This document shows positions 17,110 to 27,200 of a DNA stretch of 64,000 nucleotides, in pieces. The stretch's first letter is position 1. Each line of letters begins with the position of its first letter. This DNA is from Lachnospiraceae bacterium UBA4338 (GTDB lineage Bacteria; Bacillota; Clostridia; Lachnospirales; Lachnospiraceae). Position numbers and translations under genes: made by a program. Location of the stretch: the NCBI GenBank assembly GCA_002393735.1, contig DGTK01000008.1, positions 1-64,000 of the forward strand, given 5' to 3'. The notes beneath the pieces are model-generated. The model saw only the letters and a program-made list of their open reading frames with translations, had not been told where the DNA came from and did not search any database.

Positions 17110-18465
17110 TTAAAGATAATTGATATATCCTGCGAATAACGGCATTCCCGTATCCCCATCAACTATCATATATACAAAAGGTCTGTCCAGAATTACTTCC
17201 CTAATTTCCTCCTGAGAAGGCGCTGCCGCACATTCCAGCATTACAACTGCGGTAGCAGCGGCTGCTTTAGTGCCCTCTCTGTCCACTTCTATATGAGTTT
17301 TATGGATAATGTCATCAATCCAGAACTGGTGATTAGCCCCATCCGTCTCAAACATTGCCTGAAAATCCGCATCGTCCTTATCAAAAGGAGTGCGCATTCC
17401 CATATTCATGTAGGTTTCGGCAAGAGACGCCTCATAATCCATTTCAAATTCCGGAATTAAAACTCTTACTTCTTCACCATATTCCCTGTTTAAGAAAGCC
17501 TCCGAAAAGCTTTCTTCACTGCCTGCCATCTGAGCGATATATTCTTCTACCGTAATATCTGACGTGTTATAGCCGTCATTTCCCGGAACAAGCCCAACGA
17601 AATAATAATTACCGCCATCATAAGGCCTTGCAAAAGCAAGAGAGCCTTCATATTCGAAGCAGGAGTCTTCTTCGCTTCTTAACATTGTAACTTTGCTAAT
17701 GCTTCCGTCAGCATTGGTAAAATCCATATCCTCCAGAACTTCGCTATCCTCATATTCATTCTCCCACTTACCCTCAAAGGCTACGGCATTGATTAAATAG
17801 CTTACGGCAGCAGGAGGGATATTGTTAATAATCTTCGGAATCATGTGATTGGTATTGGTATCAACCCAGCCGTTAATCTGAGTCTTGGCCCCATCATTAA
17901 AGGGAAGCACATTAACCTCTGCGCCGTATAATGACTGAGCCTTTTGAACAAAATCCTCATTAAGGCGTACATCGTCTCTTTGGTTCATCCAGATTGAATT
18001 GGCAATATTCCATTCCACATCCTGCTGAGTGTCCATACTCTCTTTGATATTCCCAAGATAGTCGGCCATAGTCAGCACATCTGCACTGCCGTTGACCACT
18101 TCTTCCATTTCCTGTAATGTTGCGCCTCCGGCACCAAGTTCCGCCATGCCAACTGCAGAATCAATGGAATATGGTGAGATAAGGAGATTACCATCATCAC
18201 CCGGCTCCAATTCAGCCATTAACTTAAAAGCAGCGCCGCTCAGACTATCTTCCACACTGGTATCTTCCTTTTTGTTCGCCTCATCCCCGGATGGATAATC
18301 TTCATCTATCTCAGGTGAAATTTCACCATCCTCCATGGGCAGCTCCGGCTGGTAAAGTATTTCTTCATCCCCTCCGTTCGCCGGTGTCGGGGCTTCCACG
18401 CTGCACCCCGTAACTGTCATCAATACTGTCATTGCCATTATTCCCATTAATATTTTTCTCTTCAT
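17110..18465 (-). CDS. Secreted serpin lipoprotein, predicted protease inhibitor
   Basis: A 451-residue serpin. It starts with a lipoprotein signal (hydrophobic run then LMTVTGCS, lipobox cysteine near 22), an acidic, proline-rich linker to about residue 65, then a serpin fold ending FVYMIVDGDTGMPLFAGYI. The reactive-loop hinge EGTKAAAATAVVM near residue 395 is alanine-rich with a threonine at P14-like position, the pattern of inhibitory serpins, so it should trap serine or cysteine proteases at the cell surface. The P1 residue cannot be fixed by eye. Start 18465 has AGGAGG five bases upstream; the extra 11 codons upstream were dropped. Confidence 0.93.
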   Translation of the reverse strand: MKRKILMGIMAMTVLMTVTGCSVEAPTPANGGDEEILYQPELPMEDGEISPEIDEDYPSGDEANKKEDTSVEDSLSGAAFKLMAELEPGDDGNLLISPYSIDSAVGMAELGAGGATLQEMEEVVNGSADVLTMADYLGNIKESMDTQQDVEWNIANSIWMNQRDDVRLNEDFVQKAQSLYGAEVNVLPFNDGAKTQINGWVDTNTNHMIPKIINNIPPAAVSYLINAVAFEGKWENEYEDSEVLEDMDFTNADGSISKVTMLRSEEDSCFEYEGSLAFARPYDGGNYYFVGLVPGNDGYNTSDITVEEYIAQMAGSEESFSEAFLNREYGEEVRVLIPEFEMDYEASLAETYMNMGMRTPFDKDDADFQAMFETDGANHQFWIDDIIHKTHIEVDREGTKAAAATAVVMLECAAAPSQEEIREVILDRPFVYMIVDGDTGMPLFAGYINYL

Positions 18466-18640
18466 ATTGCCTCCTAAACAAAGGGTTTTCGTGATCATCT
18501 ATTATATATACGTATATGGTCTGTTATTTTTATGGGGGATTTATAAAAATTTTGCGTTATTACATCGCATAGGGCTGACGCCCCATGCGATGTCCGTTAG
18601 GTGCAAATACAGATTTGTGCGCTGCCGCGCACCACATATA
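18466..18640 (-). other. Serpin upstream region with promoter box and GC-rich palindromes
   Basis: A TATAAT box (minus strand, 18501-18506) lies 36 bases before the serpin start, next to the 12-base palindrome ATATACGTATAT that could be an operator. Further up are two strong hairpins: ACATCGCAT-a-GGGC / GCCC-c-ATGCGATGT (18562-18593, one mismatch) and GTGCGC-TGCC-GCGCAC (18617-18632). They are more GC-rich than their surroundings. No coding sequence is supported here. Confidence 0.5.
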
Positions 18641-18644
18641 TTTA

Positions 18645-18684
18645 AAAAAAATGGTGTTATGCACAAGTGCCTACACCATTTTTT
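18645..18684. terminator. Bidirectional terminator-like hairpin upstream of the serpin gene
   Basis: A perfect 12-bp stem AAAAAATGGTGT/ACACCATTTTTT (18646-18657 with 18673-18684) with a 15-base loop. Flanking ATATATTT/AAATATAT arms extend it with a small bulge. Both strands have a T-run on their 3' side. Confidence 0.7.
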
Positions 18685-18736
18685 CAAATATATATTTGCC
18701 ATGCAAATAAATCTTTACTTGCACCCTCTTCGAACA

Positions 18737-18791
18737 AAAAAGGAAACGGCACTAGAGATGATCATCAAGGATCTATTGCTGTTTCCTTTTT
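18737..18791 (-). terminator. Terminator-like hairpin for the aconitase-family transcript
   Basis: An 11-bp stem (AAAAAGGAAAC with GTTTCCTTTTT) encloses a 35-base loop that contains the palindrome GATGATCATC. On the minus strand the T-run TTTTTT follows. It is about 365 bases past the aconitase-family stop, the first strong hairpin there. Confidence 0.6.
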
Positions 18792-19155
18792 ACAACCGGC
18801 GATACGGATTAGGTCACCGGTTAAAAATATTTACATTAATAACTTAAACTTTAGAAATCATTCTTAAGTTTAACTAAAATCCGTTTCTTCGAGAATTCCT
18901 AAGTTCTATTCTTATTACTTCATTCTCTCTTCCGGTACAGAATTTTGAATGGTCACTAACATTTGAATGGGTGGAAGATCAAAATCCGCTCTAAAAATAT
19001 TACTTATTCCTTCTATCCGATAACTTCTTCTAATTAAATCTTAAGAAAAATATCTTGGTTAAATTATCAATGTTCTCTTTTCATTTACTACTATACCACT
19101 TTTTAAAAATATTAAAATAGTATAAACACGAATTAAGAAAATTATGACACGAACT
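18792..19155. other. Gene-free AT-rich spacer after the aconitase-family gene
   Basis: About 360 bases without a supportable gene. It has weak hairpins only (AACCGG/CCGGTT at about 18796-18826; AACTTAA/TTAAGTT near 18841-18871). Nothing else is recognised. Confidence 0.5.
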
Positions 19156-21435
19156 CTAAATTCTGTTGTAATTAATTAAGCAGCCTTTAAGAATAATCTG
19201 TCTTTCTTCATTTGTGAGTTCCCCAAGACCTAGTGTAAATTCGTTCATTTTACCGTCTTTAACCACAAATGCTTGAATTTCGCTTCTGTTTTCCAAAATT
19301 GCGTTCTTAACATCTGGTACAAAGATGAAATCCAGGTTCTTAAATGGAAGTTCACCTTCCTTAATTAAGAATGGAATCATACCCCAGTTAATAAGGTTGG
19401 AGCGGTATCTCTTGGTAGCATATTCATTGGCGATATTAGCCCAGCCGCCCAGTACTTTCTGGCAGCTGGCAGCCTGCTCTCTTGCAGAACCGTCACCCGG
19501 CTTAACTGCGAAGATTGTAGAACCGATTCCAAGATTATCATGACTTACATTCGGGAAGTCCTTCTTGATAACACCCATTACCTCAGCTACTTCCGGCACA
19601 GCCTTACCTGCACATTCGCCCTTTTCAAGCGCCTTCTGAGCCACCTGAATAGCCTTGGCTCTGCCTACATATTCAGGATCTTTTCTGGATAATGTAAACT
19701 CAGCAAGACCGATAGGATTGGAACGGTATGAAGATGTCTCACCTGATGGAATAAGCTCATCAGTTGTTGTTACGCTGTCATGAATCTCTGAAACAACCTT
19801 AAGTAAAAGATTCTCAGGAAGCGGTGACATTGCCGGCCAGTCCTTGATATTTGGGCCAAACTGAATCTCTACCTCAGGATGAGCCACGCCCTTGGAATCA
19901 TATACTCTGTTAGCATAAATGCTTGAATCAAAGTAATATTTATATTTCCTGAAATCTCCTGCAAAATCAGTAGCTGCAGTAAGTTCGCCCTTGTTGGCAG
20001 CTGTTGCTGCAATTGATCTGGCATCCATTAAAGCTACAGAAGAAATCTGACCATTCTGAAGTTTGGAACCTTCTCTGTTAGGGAAGTTTCTTGTAGAATG
20101 TCTGATACTGAACGCATTATTGGCAGGTGTATCACCAGCGCCGAAGCAAGGACCACAGAATGCAGTCTTAAGCACAGCACCTGATTCGAGGATTTTGGCT
20201 GCTGTACCATTTTTGATTAATTCCATGTAAATTGGCATTGATGCAGGATAAACGCTCATGGTAAAAGCATCATTACCGATATAATTGCCATCCAGAATGT
20301 CAGCCACGGCGCAGATATTCTCAAAACCACCGCCGGCACATCCTGCCACGATACCCTGTTCTACATAGAACTTACCGTTTCTAACCTTATCCTTTAAACT
20401 GTATTCTACAGCGCCATCAAGGCTCTCAAGCGCCTTCTTCTCTGTAATATCAATGATATCCATCATATTTGCATTGAATTCTTCAATTGTATAAGCATTG
20501 CTTGGATGGAATGGCATTGCAATCATAGGTCTGATGGTGGATAAGTCAATCTTGATTACCCCATCATAGTATGTTACATCCCCCGGTGCGAGATATTTAT
20601 AATCATCTCTTCTTCCGTGGATATCGTAAAATTCCTCGATCTTCTCATCTGTCTGCCAGATTGATGAAAGACAGGTGGTCTCTGTGGTCATTACATCAAC
20701 ACCGATTCTGAAATCAGCTGATAACTTGCTCACACCCGGGCCTACGAATTCCATTACTTTATTCTTAACATAGCCGTTCTTGAATACAGCACCGATAATG
20801 GCAATGGCAACGTCCTGAGGACCTACACCCTTAACAGGCTCACCTTCAAGATATACTGCAACCACGCCAGGCATATTAATATCATATGTCTGATTAAGAA
20901 GCTGTTTAACAAGTTCAGGACCACCCTCACCCATTGCCATGGTACCAAGTGCACCATATCTGGTATGTGAGTCAGAACCAAGAATCATCTTGCCGCCGCC
21001 TGCAAGCATTTCTCTTGCAAACTGGTGAATAACAGCCTGATGAGGTGGTACATATACACCACCGTATTTCTTGGCACATGTAAGACCAAACATGTGGTCA
21101 TCTTCATTAATTGTTCCACCTACTGCGCAAAGAGAGTTATGGCAGTTTGTAAGAACGTAAGGGATTGGGAATTTTTCAAGGCCTGATGCTCTTGCTGTCT
21201 GAATAATACCTACAAAGGTAATATCATGGCTTGTAAGCTTATCGAATTTGATTTTAAGCTTGTCCATATTGCCTGAAGTATTATGAGAATTAAGAATACC
21301 ATAAGCGATTGTATTCTTCTTAGCCTCTTCCTTATTAACTTCCGCTCCTGCGGCTGCATTAACTTCAGCCGTGTTCTTTTCATCAATCAACTGGCCCTTA
21401 ATGAGGTAAGCGCCATTATCAAATAATTCTACCAT
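19156..21435 (-). CDS. Aconitase-family hydratase (YbhJ-like)
   Basis: A 759-residue aconitase-superfamily protein: hydro-lyase domain first, swivel domain at the C-terminus. The [4Fe-4S] ligands are plausible as TETTCLSS near residue 255 and CGPCFGAGDTPANN near 430, with GSDSHTRYGALG near 155 and LGIGSTIFAVKPGDGSAREQ near 650. The order and length resemble the poorly characterised E. coli YbhJ group rather than AcnA or AcnB, so citrate/isocitrate as substrate is not assured. No citrate synthase or isocitrate dehydrogenase gene is nearby. AAGGAG lies 7 bases before the ATG. It is separated from glgP by a hairpin lacking a T-run on this strand. Confidence 0.82.
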   Translation of the reverse strand: MVELFDNGAYLIKGQLIDEKNTAEVNAAAGAEVNKEEAKKNTIAYGILNSHNTSGNMDKLKIKFDKLTSHDITFVGIIQTARASGLEKFPIPYVLTNCHNSLCAVGGTINEDDHMFGLTCAKKYGGVYVPPHQAVIHQFAREMLAGGGKMILGSDSHTRYGALGTMAMGEGGPELVKQLLNQTYDINMPGVVAVYLEGEPVKGVGPQDVAIAIIGAVFKNGYVKNKVMEFVGPGVSKLSADFRIGVDVMTTETTCLSSIWQTDEKIEEFYDIHGRRDDYKYLAPGDVTYYDGVIKIDLSTIRPMIAMPFHPSNAYTIEEFNANMMDIIDITEKKALESLDGAVEYSLKDKVRNGKFYVEQGIVAGCAGGGFENICAVADILDGNYIGNDAFTMSVYPASMPIYMELIKNGTAAKILESGAVLKTAFCGPCFGAGDTPANNAFSIRHSTRNFPNREGSKLQNGQISSVALMDARSIAATAANKGELTAATDFAGDFRKYKYYFDSSIYANRVYDSKGVAHPEVEIQFGPNIKDWPAMSPLPENLLLKVVSEIHDSVTTTDELIPSGETSSYRSNPIGLAEFTLSRKDPEYVGRAKAIQVAQKALEKGECAGKAVPEVAEVMGVIKKDFPNVSHDNLGIGSTIFAVKPGDGSAREQAASCQKVLGGWANIANEYATKRYRSNLINWGMIPFLIKEGELPFKNLDFIFVPDVKNAILENRSEIQAFVVKDGKMNEFTLGLGELTNEERQIILKGCLINYNRI

Positions 21436-21468
21436 TTACTGTCTCCTTACTGTCTATTTACGCACTAC

Positions 21469-21490
21469 GCCCGGAGCAACCACTCCGGGC
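21469..21490 (-). other. GC-rich stem-loop between glgP and the aconitase-family gene
   Basis: GCCCGGAG/CTCCGGGC, an 8-bp stem with a 6-base loop. On the minus strand it is not followed by T residues, so it is more likely an mRNA-stabilising or processing hairpin than a terminator. Confidence 0.5.
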
Positions 21491-21507
21491 ATATATTTTG
21501 CAATTAA

Positions 21508-24171
21508 TTATTTTAAAACAACCTTGTCCAGGTGCCAGATTTCATCAACATACTGCTGAATTGTTCTGTCTGATGTGAACTTACCTGAGCAGGCTACATT
21601 AAGCATTGACATCTTAGCCCACTTTTTCTCGTCCATATAAGCCTTCTCAACCTTCTTCTGAGCCTCAGCATAAGACTTGAAGTCCTTAAGGATGAAATAT
21701 GTATCAGCCTTTGATGTGCTCTCTGTATTAAGAAGTGAATTGTAAAGATGACGGAATCTCTCCGGGTCGTCCGGTGAATATGTACCATTAATAAGCTGCA
21801 TGAGCACCTTACGGATATCAGGATCAGTGTTAAAAATCTCCATCGGGTCATATCCGCCATTATTCTCATAATTAATAACTTCATCTGATGAGAGACCGAA
21901 GATAAATGCGTTCTGCTTACCAACTTCTTCAACGATTTCAACGTTAGCACCGTCCATTGTACCAATAGTTACTGCGCCGTTAAGCATGAACTTCATGTTA
22001 CCTGTACCGCTGGCTTCCTTACTTGCTGTGGAAATCTGTTCTGATACATCAGCAGCAGCAAAGATAATCTCTGCATTTGATACGTTGTAGTTTTCAATAA
22101 ATACAACTTTAATCTTGCCATCGATTGACGGGTCATTATTAATTACATCAGCAACTGAGTTAATTAACTTGATTGTAAGTTTTGCATTTCTGTAACCTGC
22201 AGCAGCCTTGGCACCGAAGATAAATGTTCTTGGATAGAACTTCTTGGTTGGATGCTCCTTAAGGTCATTGTAAAGATACATTACATGAAGGATATTAAGA
22301 AGCTGTCTCTTATATTCATGTAATCTCTTAACCTGTACATCAAAGATTGAACGAGGGTCTACATCGATTCCGTTATGCTCTTTAATATATTTGGCAAGTC
22401 TTACCTTGTTCTGATATTTAATATTCATGAACTCAGCCTGAGCCTTGGCATCATCGGCATAAACCTTAAGTCCTGAAATAGCAGGAAGGTCTACAATCCA
22501 GTCATCGCCAATGTGGTCTGTTACCCAGCTTGCAAGAAGAGGATTGCCATGAAGAAGGAATCTACGCTGTGTGATACCGTTTGTCTTATTGTTGAACTTC
22601 TCAGGCATCATCTCATAGAAATCTTTAAGTTCCTGATTCTTAAGAATCTCTGTATGAAGTCTTGCAACACCATTTACTGAGTAGCCGGCTGCAATTGCAA
22701 GATGTGCCATCTTAACCTGACCATCATAAATGATTGCCATCTTGCGAACCTTCTCCTGATTACCAGGATATCTTCTCTCGATTTCAGCGATGAATCTTCT
22801 GTTGATTTCCTCAACAATCTGATAAACTCTTGGAAGAAGTCTTGAGAATAACTCGATTGGCCATTTTTCAAGAGCCTCTGCCATGATTGTATGGTTGGTA
22901 TAAGCACAGGTCTTGGTTGTTACATCCCATGCCTCATCCCATGTAAGATAATATTCATCCATAAGGATTCTCATAAGTTCTGCTACTGCTACAGTTGGAT
23001 GTGTATCGTTAAGCTGGAAGGTAACCTTCTCATAGAACTTTCTGATATCATTATGGGTTCTCATGTATTTCTCAATTGCTTCCTGTACTGAAGCTGAGAT
23101 GAAGAAATACTGCTGTTTAAGTCTTAATTCCTTACCTGCATAGTGGTTATCGTTTGGATAAAGAACTTCTACGATATTACGTGCAAGGTTCTCCTGCTCA
23201 ACCGCCTTCTGATAATCACCTTTGTCAAAAGAATCAAGTCTGAAGCAGTCGATAGGCTGGGCATCCCAGATACGAAGAGTATTAACGATTCCGTTGCCAT
23301 AGCCTACGATTGGAAGGTCATAAGGAACAGCCTTAACTGCCTGATATCCTTCCTGATAGTAGTTATTACGTCCGTTTTCATCAACTCTTACACTAACATA
23401 ACCACCGAACTTAACTTCCTTGGTATATTCCGGTCTTCTGAGCTCGAATGGGTTACCGTCTGCAAGCCAGTTATCCGGAACCTCTACCTGATAACCATCT
23501 CTGATTTCCTGCTTGAACATACCATAACGGTAACGGATACCACAGCCATATGCTGAATATCCCAAAGTTGCAAGTGAATCAAGGAAACATGCTGCAAGTC
23601 TTCCAAGACCACCATTACCTAAAGCTGCATCCGGCTCCTGATCTTCAATTACATTAAGGTCTACACCCAGTTCTGCCAGGGCTTCTTTAGCCTCATCATA
23701 AGCCAGAAGGTTAATCATGGAATTACCTAAGGCTCTTCCCATTAAGAATTCCATTGAAAGATAGTAAACTGTCTTAGGGTCTTTAGCTTCATACTCTTTC
23801 TGAGTCTTCTGCCATCTGTCAATTATCTGGTCTTTAATGGCATAAGCTGTTGCCTGGAATATCTGCTGAGGATTAGCCTCTTCAATATCTTTACGATAAA
23901 TAGTCTTAACATTATATAAGACACTTCTTTTGAACAGTTCCTTGTCAAAAGTGCTTACCGGCTTTGTAACCGGGCTCTTTCTTGTCTTAGGAGCTGTGGT
24001 CTTAGCTGCGCTCTTCTTTGTAGTTGCTGCTTTCTTCGCAGTTGTAGTCTTCTTTGCTGCGCTCTTTGTTGTTGCAGCCTTCTTAGCTGTAGCAGTTGTC
24101 TTCTTTGCTACAGTTTTCTTTGCTGAGCTCTTAGCCTGTGTCTTCTTTGGTGCATCTTTACTTGCTGCCAT
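21508..24171 (-). CDS. glgP: Glycogen phosphorylase with a lysine/alanine-rich N-terminal tail
   Basis: GlgP releases glucose-1-phosphate from glycogen using pyridoxal phosphate. The catalytic part is complete: NGGLGRLAACFLDSLATL near 195, QLNDTHP and EALEKWP in the middle, and the PLP lysine segment EASGTGNMKFMLNGA near 720. Length is 887 residues because the first 70 or so are a low-complexity tail of Lys, Ala, Thr and Ser (repeats such as KKTTAKKAATTKKSAAK), like a histone H1 tail. The tail is real: GGAGGA precedes its ATG and no later ribosome site exists. It starts 32 bases after ileS and is probably cotranscribed with it. Confidence 0.95.
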   Translation of the reverse strand: MAASKDAPKKTQAKSSAKKTVAKKTTATAKKAATTKSAAKKTTTAKKAATTKKSAAKTTAPKTRKSPVTKPVSTFDKELFKRSVLYNVKTIYRKDIEEANPQQIFQATAYAIKDQIIDRWQKTQKEYEAKDPKTVYYLSMEFLMGRALGNSMINLLAYDEAKEALAELGVDLNVIEDQEPDAALGNGGLGRLAACFLDSLATLGYSAYGCGIRYRYGMFKQEIRDGYQVEVPDNWLADGNPFELRRPEYTKEVKFGGYVSVRVDENGRNNYYQEGYQAVKAVPYDLPIVGYGNGIVNTLRIWDAQPIDCFRLDSFDKGDYQKAVEQENLARNIVEVLYPNDNHYAGKELRLKQQYFFISASVQEAIEKYMRTHNDIRKFYEKVTFQLNDTHPTVAVAELMRILMDEYYLTWDEAWDVTTKTCAYTNHTIMAEALEKWPIELFSRLLPRVYQIVEEINRRFIAEIERRYPGNQEKVRKMAIIYDGQVKMAHLAIAAGYSVNGVARLHTEILKNQELKDFYEMMPEKFNNKTNGITQRRFLLHGNPLLASWVTDHIGDDWIVDLPAISGLKVYADDAKAQAEFMNIKYQNKVRLAKYIKEHNGIDVDPRSIFDVQVKRLHEYKRQLLNILHVMYLYNDLKEHPTKKFYPRTFIFGAKAAAGYRNAKLTIKLINSVADVINNDPSIDGKIKVVFIENYNVSNAEIIFAAADVSEQISTASKEASGTGNMKFMLNGAVTIGTMDGANVEIVEEVGKQNAFIFGLSSDEVINYENNGGYDPMEIFNTDPDIRKVLMQLINGTYSPDDPERFRHLYNSLLNTESTSKADTYFILKDFKSYAEAQKKVEKAYMDEKKWAKMSMLNVACSGKFTSDRTIQQYVDEIWHLDKVVLK

Positions 24172-24203
24172 TACTTGTCCTCCAAACTCTGTAAAAATAA
24201 TAA

Positions 24204-27200
24204 TTATATCTTTTCTACGCCGATTTGAACATCAATACCGTTGATATTCCAATCCTTGGCTGTAGCAATATTAGAATCCAAAATTATCTCATTGGCAAGA
24301 ACCTTGGATGATATTGCATCTTTGTTATCTCCGATAACCCTGGCAAGTTCATCGCTTCCTGTAACATAAACCTTAATATGGTCCATAACCTCGAAGCCTG
24401 AATCTTTACGCATGGTCTGAATCTTACTGATTATCTCAAGCACATAACCTTCTTCAATAAGTTCCTTTGTAAGGTTAATATCAAGAGCAACTGTAATCTT
24501 ATTATCTGAAGCTACCTGATATCCTTCCTGCTGCTGCATCTCAATAAGAAGGTCATCCTTGGTAAGTTCAATTGCCTCACCTGCCACATCAAACTTAAGT
24601 GCGCCTTCCATCTCAAGTTCAGTCATTGCCTTGTTACCATCAACATTTGCAAGATATTCCTTGATACCACCAAGACTCTTACCATACTTAGGACCTACTG
24701 TACGAAGCTGTGGCTTAAAGCTGTATGTTGTGAGGTTAGATAAATCATCTGTAAAAATCACCTCCTTAACATTAAGCTCATCCTTAATTATATCTGTATA
24801 GAAACTGTCTAATGTAACATCAGATGCAATATACATCTTACTTACAGGCTGACGGTTCTTAACATTGGATGTATTACGGCATGCTCTGCCAAGTACAACC
24901 ATCTTAAGAACTGCTTCCATATTCTCTTCAAGTTTCTTATCAACCTTTGTTTCATCGGCAACAGGGAAGTCGCAAAGATGAACGCTGATAGGAGCCTCCT
25001 TGTCAATAGAGCATACTAAGTTACGATAAATCTCATCTGCCATAAATGGAATCATTGGAGCAGAAATCTTGGCGATATTAACAAGGGCTGTATATAAAGT
25101 CATGTAGGCATTGATTTTGTCCTGCTCCATGCCCTTGGCCCAGAATCTCTCACGGCCACGACGAACATACCAGTTACTCATCTCATCCACGAAGTCCTGA
25201 AGAGCTCTCGCTGCTTCCGGTATTCTGTAATTAAAGAGATCATCATCTACTTCCTTAATAACTGTATTCATCTTGGAGAGTAACCACTTATCCATTACAG
25301 GAAGGTTATCGTAATCCAGTGTATATTTGGTTGCGTCGAATTCATCAATATTTGCATAGAGTACGAAGAATGCATATGTATTCCACAATGTACCCATGAA
25401 TTTACGTTGTCCCTCAACTACTGCGTCGCCATGGAATCTGTTAGGAAGCCATGGTGCTGAGTTAATGTAGAAGTACCATCTGATGGCATCTGCGCCATAC
25501 TTCTCAAGACTTTCGAAAGGATCAACCGCATTACCCTTACTCTTACTCATCTTCTGGCCGTCCTTATCCTGAACGTGACCTAAAACGATAACGTTCTCAT
25601 AAGGAGCCTTGTTGAATAAAAGTGTAGACTCAGCCATAAGTGAATGGAACCAGCCTCTTGTCTGGTCAACAGCTTCAGAGATGAACTGTGCAGGGAACTG
25701 CTGCTCAAATAAATCCTTATTCTCGAATGGATAATGATGCTGTGCAAATGGCATTGCACCTGAGTCAAACCAGCAGTCAATAACTTCCGGTACTCTCTTC
25801 ATTGTCTTGCCGCACTTAGGGCAGGTAATGGTTATTTCATCAATATAAGGTCTGTGAAGTTCAACTGTTAAAGCTTCTTCCTTACCTGATTTTTCCTTTA
25901 ATTCTTCTCTTGAGCCGATACATTCGAAGTTACCGCACTCGCACTCCCAGATATTAAGAGGAGTTCCCCAGTATCTGTTACGGCTGATAGCCCAGTCCTG
26001 AATGTTTTCAAGCCAGTTACCGAAACGTCCCTTACCAATTGATTCAGGAATCCAGTTAACTGTATTATTATTGCGGATAAGGTCGTCCTTAACTGCTGTT
26101 TCCTTAATATACCATGACTCTCTTGCATAGTAGATAAGTGGAGTGTCACATCTCCAGCAGTGTGGATATTCATGCTCAAACTTAGGAGCATCATATAACT
26201 TGCCTTCCTTATCAAGGTCTACAAGCACGTCCTTATCAGCGTCCTTAACAAACTTGCCGGCATAAGGTGTCTCTTCTGTCATCTCACCCTTGCCATTTAC
26301 GAACTGTACAAATGGAAGGTCGTAATTACGTCCTACATTGGCATCGTCTTCACCGAAAGCCGGAGCAATATGTACGATACCGGTACCATCTGACATGGTT
26401 ACATAGTTATCACAGGTTACGAAGAAGCCCTTCTTGTTCTGCTTGTCAGCTACAGCCTTAGCGCATGCAAAAAGTGGTTCATATTCCTTATATTCAAGGT
26501 CCTTACCTGTATATGTCTCCAAAATCTCATAAGCTTCCGTTTCTTCTGTTTTAAGTTTACCAAGAACTGTATCCAGAAGAGCCTTCGCCATATAATATGT
26601 ATATCCGTCTGCTGCCTTAACCTTGCAATATGTATCTGAAGGGTTAACGCACAAAGCCACGTTGGAAGGAAGTGTCCAAGGTGTGGTTGTCCATGCAAGG
26701 AAGTATGCATCCTCGCCAACTACCTTAAATCTTACAATTGCAGATCTTTCCTTAACAGTCTTATAACCCTGGGAAACTTCTGCTGATGATAAAGGTGTTC
26801 CGCATCTAGGGCAGTAAGGCACGATTTTAAAGCCCTTATAAAGAAGGCCTTTGTTCCAGATTTCCTTAAGAGCCCACCACTCTGACTCAATATAATCATC
26901 ATGATATGTAACATAAGGGTCGTCCATATCAGCCCAGAAACCTACTGTTCCTGAGAAATCTTCCCACATTCCCTTATATTTCCATACAGATTCTTTACAC
27001 TGCTTAATGAAAGGTTCAATTCCGTATTCTTCAATCTGCTCTTTACCATTTAAACCAAGAGCCTTCTCTACTTCCAGTTCAACAGGAAGTCCATGAGTAT
27101 CCCATCCCGCTTTACGAGGAACCAGATAGCCCTTCATTGTACGGTATCTTGGAATCATGTCCTTAATAACTCTTGTTAAAACGTGTCCGATATGAGGCTT

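Noticed and set aside
18467..18847. Plus-strand open frame of 126 codons upstream of the serpin gene
   Set aside because: It runs through three hairpins and a terminator, has no ribosome site and reads as low-complexity aromatic sequence.
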